DNA of 52,355 nucleotides from an uncultured Collinsella sp. (lineage in GTDB: Bacteria > Actinomycetota > Coriobacteriia > Coriobacteriales > Coriobacteriaceae). Shown here piece after piece: positions 51,102 through 52,355 of the stretch (position 1 is the stretch's first letter; each line of letters starts with the position of its first letter). The DNA is taken from positions 1 to 52,355 of the forward strand of contig UQXC01000007.1 in the NCBI GenBank assembly GCA_900544995.1, given 5' to 3'. Below the pieces are notes generated by a model. That model saw only the letters and a program-made list of their open reading frames with translations. It was not told the origin of the DNA and made no database searches. A program made the position numbers and the translations under genes.

Positions 51102-52355
51102 TACCGCATCCGCAGCACCCCGCGTGCCCAAGCGCGTCGCCGCCGTCATTCTCAACTCGCTCAAGGGCGGCGTGGTCCCGCGCATCGGCCTTCCCTATAT
51201 CACCGTGGGGCGCGAGGTCGAGATCCGTGCTCTGCTCACCGACCTGAGCCTCATCGCCGATGGCGGCGCAAGCTTCCGTTTCCTAGTCGGTCGCTACGGC
51301 GCCGGCAAGAGCTTTTTGCTCCAGACCATCCGCACGCACGCCATGGGCGAGGGATTCGTCGTGGCCGATGCCGACCTATCCCCTGAGCGCCGCCTGCAGG
51401 GCGGCCAGGGACAGGGCCTTGCCACCTACCGTGAGCTCATCCGCAACATATCGACCAAGACGCGCCCCGAGGGCGGTGCGCTCAACCTTATCCTGGATCG
51501 CTGGGTCGCCTCGTGTGCCGATGCCGACGAGTCTGCCGTCAATGCCCAACTGGCCCCACTCGAGGAAATGGTCCACGGCTTCGACTTCGCCCGCATGCTC
51601 CGCCGCTACCGCGCGGCCGTATCCGAGGGCGACGAAGAAGCTATGAGCCGCGTGACCAAATGGATTCGCGGCGAGTACCGCACCAAGAGTGAGGCACGCG
51701 CCGAGCTGGGCTCCTCGACCATCATCAGCGATGACGACTGGTACGACTACGTTAAGCTCATTGCGCGCTTTTTGGTCTGCAGCGGCTACAAGGGCATGCT
51801 GGTGCTCATCGACGAGCTCGTGAATCTGTATAAGATTCCCAACGCCATCACGCGCCAATACAACTACGAGAAGATCCTGACCATGTACAACGACACGCTC
51901 CAGGGCAAGGCGCAGTACCTGGGCATGATCATGGGCGGCACGCCAACCTCCATCGAAGACCGCCGCCGTGGCGTGTTCTCCTACGAGGCCCTGCGAAGTC
52001 GACTCGCTCAGGGCCGCTTTGCACGCGAGGACCTTAAGGACATGCTCGCGCCCATCATCCGCCTGCAGCCACTCACCTACGAGGAATTGCTGGTGCTGAT
52101 CGAAAAACTCATGCAGATCCATGCCGGATACTTTGGCTGGACGCCCACGCTTACCGAGAACGACTTGGTAGACTTTCTCAAGATTGAGTTTGGCCGCGTG
52201 GGAGCCGATACGCACCTGACGCCGCGTGAGGTCATCCGTGACTTTATCGAGCTGCTCGATATCCTGTGCCAGAACCCCGATGCAAACGTGGCCGAGTTGC
52301 TGCAAAGCGTCGGCGGCGACGCGCTGGCACCGGCAGGCGCGAACGTGCCGCCGCA
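51094..52355 (+). CDS. BREX-type P-loop ATPase (BrxD/DUF2791-like), truncated by the window
   Basis: The first 420 codons are present and the frame is open at the right edge. Walker A is GRYGAGKS at 66-73 and Walker B is MLVLIDELVNL. The sequence resembles ATP-binding proteins of PF10923 (BrxC/BrxD). It starts at ATG 51094, within the last eight bases of the TerB-N gene, so expression is coupled. A helicase usually follows in this family's loci, but it lies outside the window. The other BREX genes are not present here. Confidence 0.82.
   Translation, partial: MSDTASAAPRVPKRVAAVILNSLKGGVVPRIGLPYITVGREVEIRALLTDLSLIADGGASFRFLVGRYGAGKSFLLQTIRTHAMGEGFVVADADLSPERRLQGGQGQGLATYRELIRNISTKTRPEGGALNLILDRWVASCADADESAVNAQLAPLEEMVHGFDFARMLRRYRAAVSEGDEEAMSRVTKWIRGEYRTKSEARAELGSSTIISDDDWYDYVKLIARFLVCSGYKGMLVLIDELVNLYKIPNAITRQYNYEKILTMYNDTLQGKAQYLGMIMGGTPTSIEDRRRGVFSYEALRSRLAQGRFAREDLKDMLAPIIRLQPLTYEELLVLIEKLMQIHAGYFGWTPTLTENDLVDFLKIEFGRVGADTHLTPREVIRDFIELLDILCQNPDANVAELLQSVGGDALAPAGANVPP

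Noticed and set aside
49341..52355. A full BREX system
   Set aside because: Only a BrxC/D-like ATPase is visible; no BrxA, BrxB, PglX, PglZ or BrxL gene is seen in the window.

Overview
This 52 kb window looks like chromosome from an intestinal Coriobacteriia species, most likely Collinsella (Actinomycetota). The basis is high-GC codon use, a strictly anaerobic gene set (ferredoxin-fused electron-transfer flavoprotein with a lactate-type dehydrogenase), gut-type transport and a possible steroid dehydrogenase, and a RecJ-helicase fusion. The genus is an inference from gene content and remembered family resemblance; no search was run.

Layout. Positions 1-14200 hold core genes, almost all on the minus strand: the infC-rpmI-rplT translation operon, tRNA-Leu(CAA) with a duplicated 3' end, a transglutaminase-like protein, class II fructose-bisphosphate aldolase, a metallo-beta-lactamase-fold hydrolase, a bifunctional (p)ppGpp synthetase/hydrolase and a RecJ-helicase fusion. 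A BASS-type transporter (plus strand), a GalT/HIT-like protein and CutC follow. Positions 14200-20500 are a complete branched-chain amino acid ABC operon with two binding proteins (livJ, livJ, livH, livM, livG, livF). Homoserine dehydrogenase and a BaiA-like short-chain dehydrogenase come next.

Positions 23.4-29.7 kb form an accessory island of visibly lower GC. It carries a five-gene plus-strand cassette: an FHA protein, an SPFH/zinc-ribbon protein, a four-helix membrane protein, a TIR-like protein and a zinc-ribbon/helical protein. A divergent Fic protein follows. The island is bracketed by two related, similarly oriented repeats of about 160 bp that align without gaps. The last four cassette genes overlap by 1-4 bases and should be expressed together. 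I infer a membrane-associated stress or anti-phage system, and it is my best candidate for something undescribed.

Positions 30-41 kb return to core and transport genes: a KefB-type antiporter, purL interrupted by an in-frame amber codon, an EamA transporter, a membrane diguanylate cyclase, KdgT, AzlCD and an HD-domain protein. Positions 41.2-44.9 kb encode a three-gene electron-confurcating lactate dehydrogenase-like complex. Positions 45.2-48.4 kb encode small secreted or surface proteins, including a very small sortase-type substrate. A DUF554 membrane protein follows. The right edge holds a TerB-N-type protein overlapping a BREX-type P-loop ATPase gene that runs off the window.

Hairpin terminators separate most transcription units. 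No rRNA, CRISPR array, integrase or transposase gene was seen.
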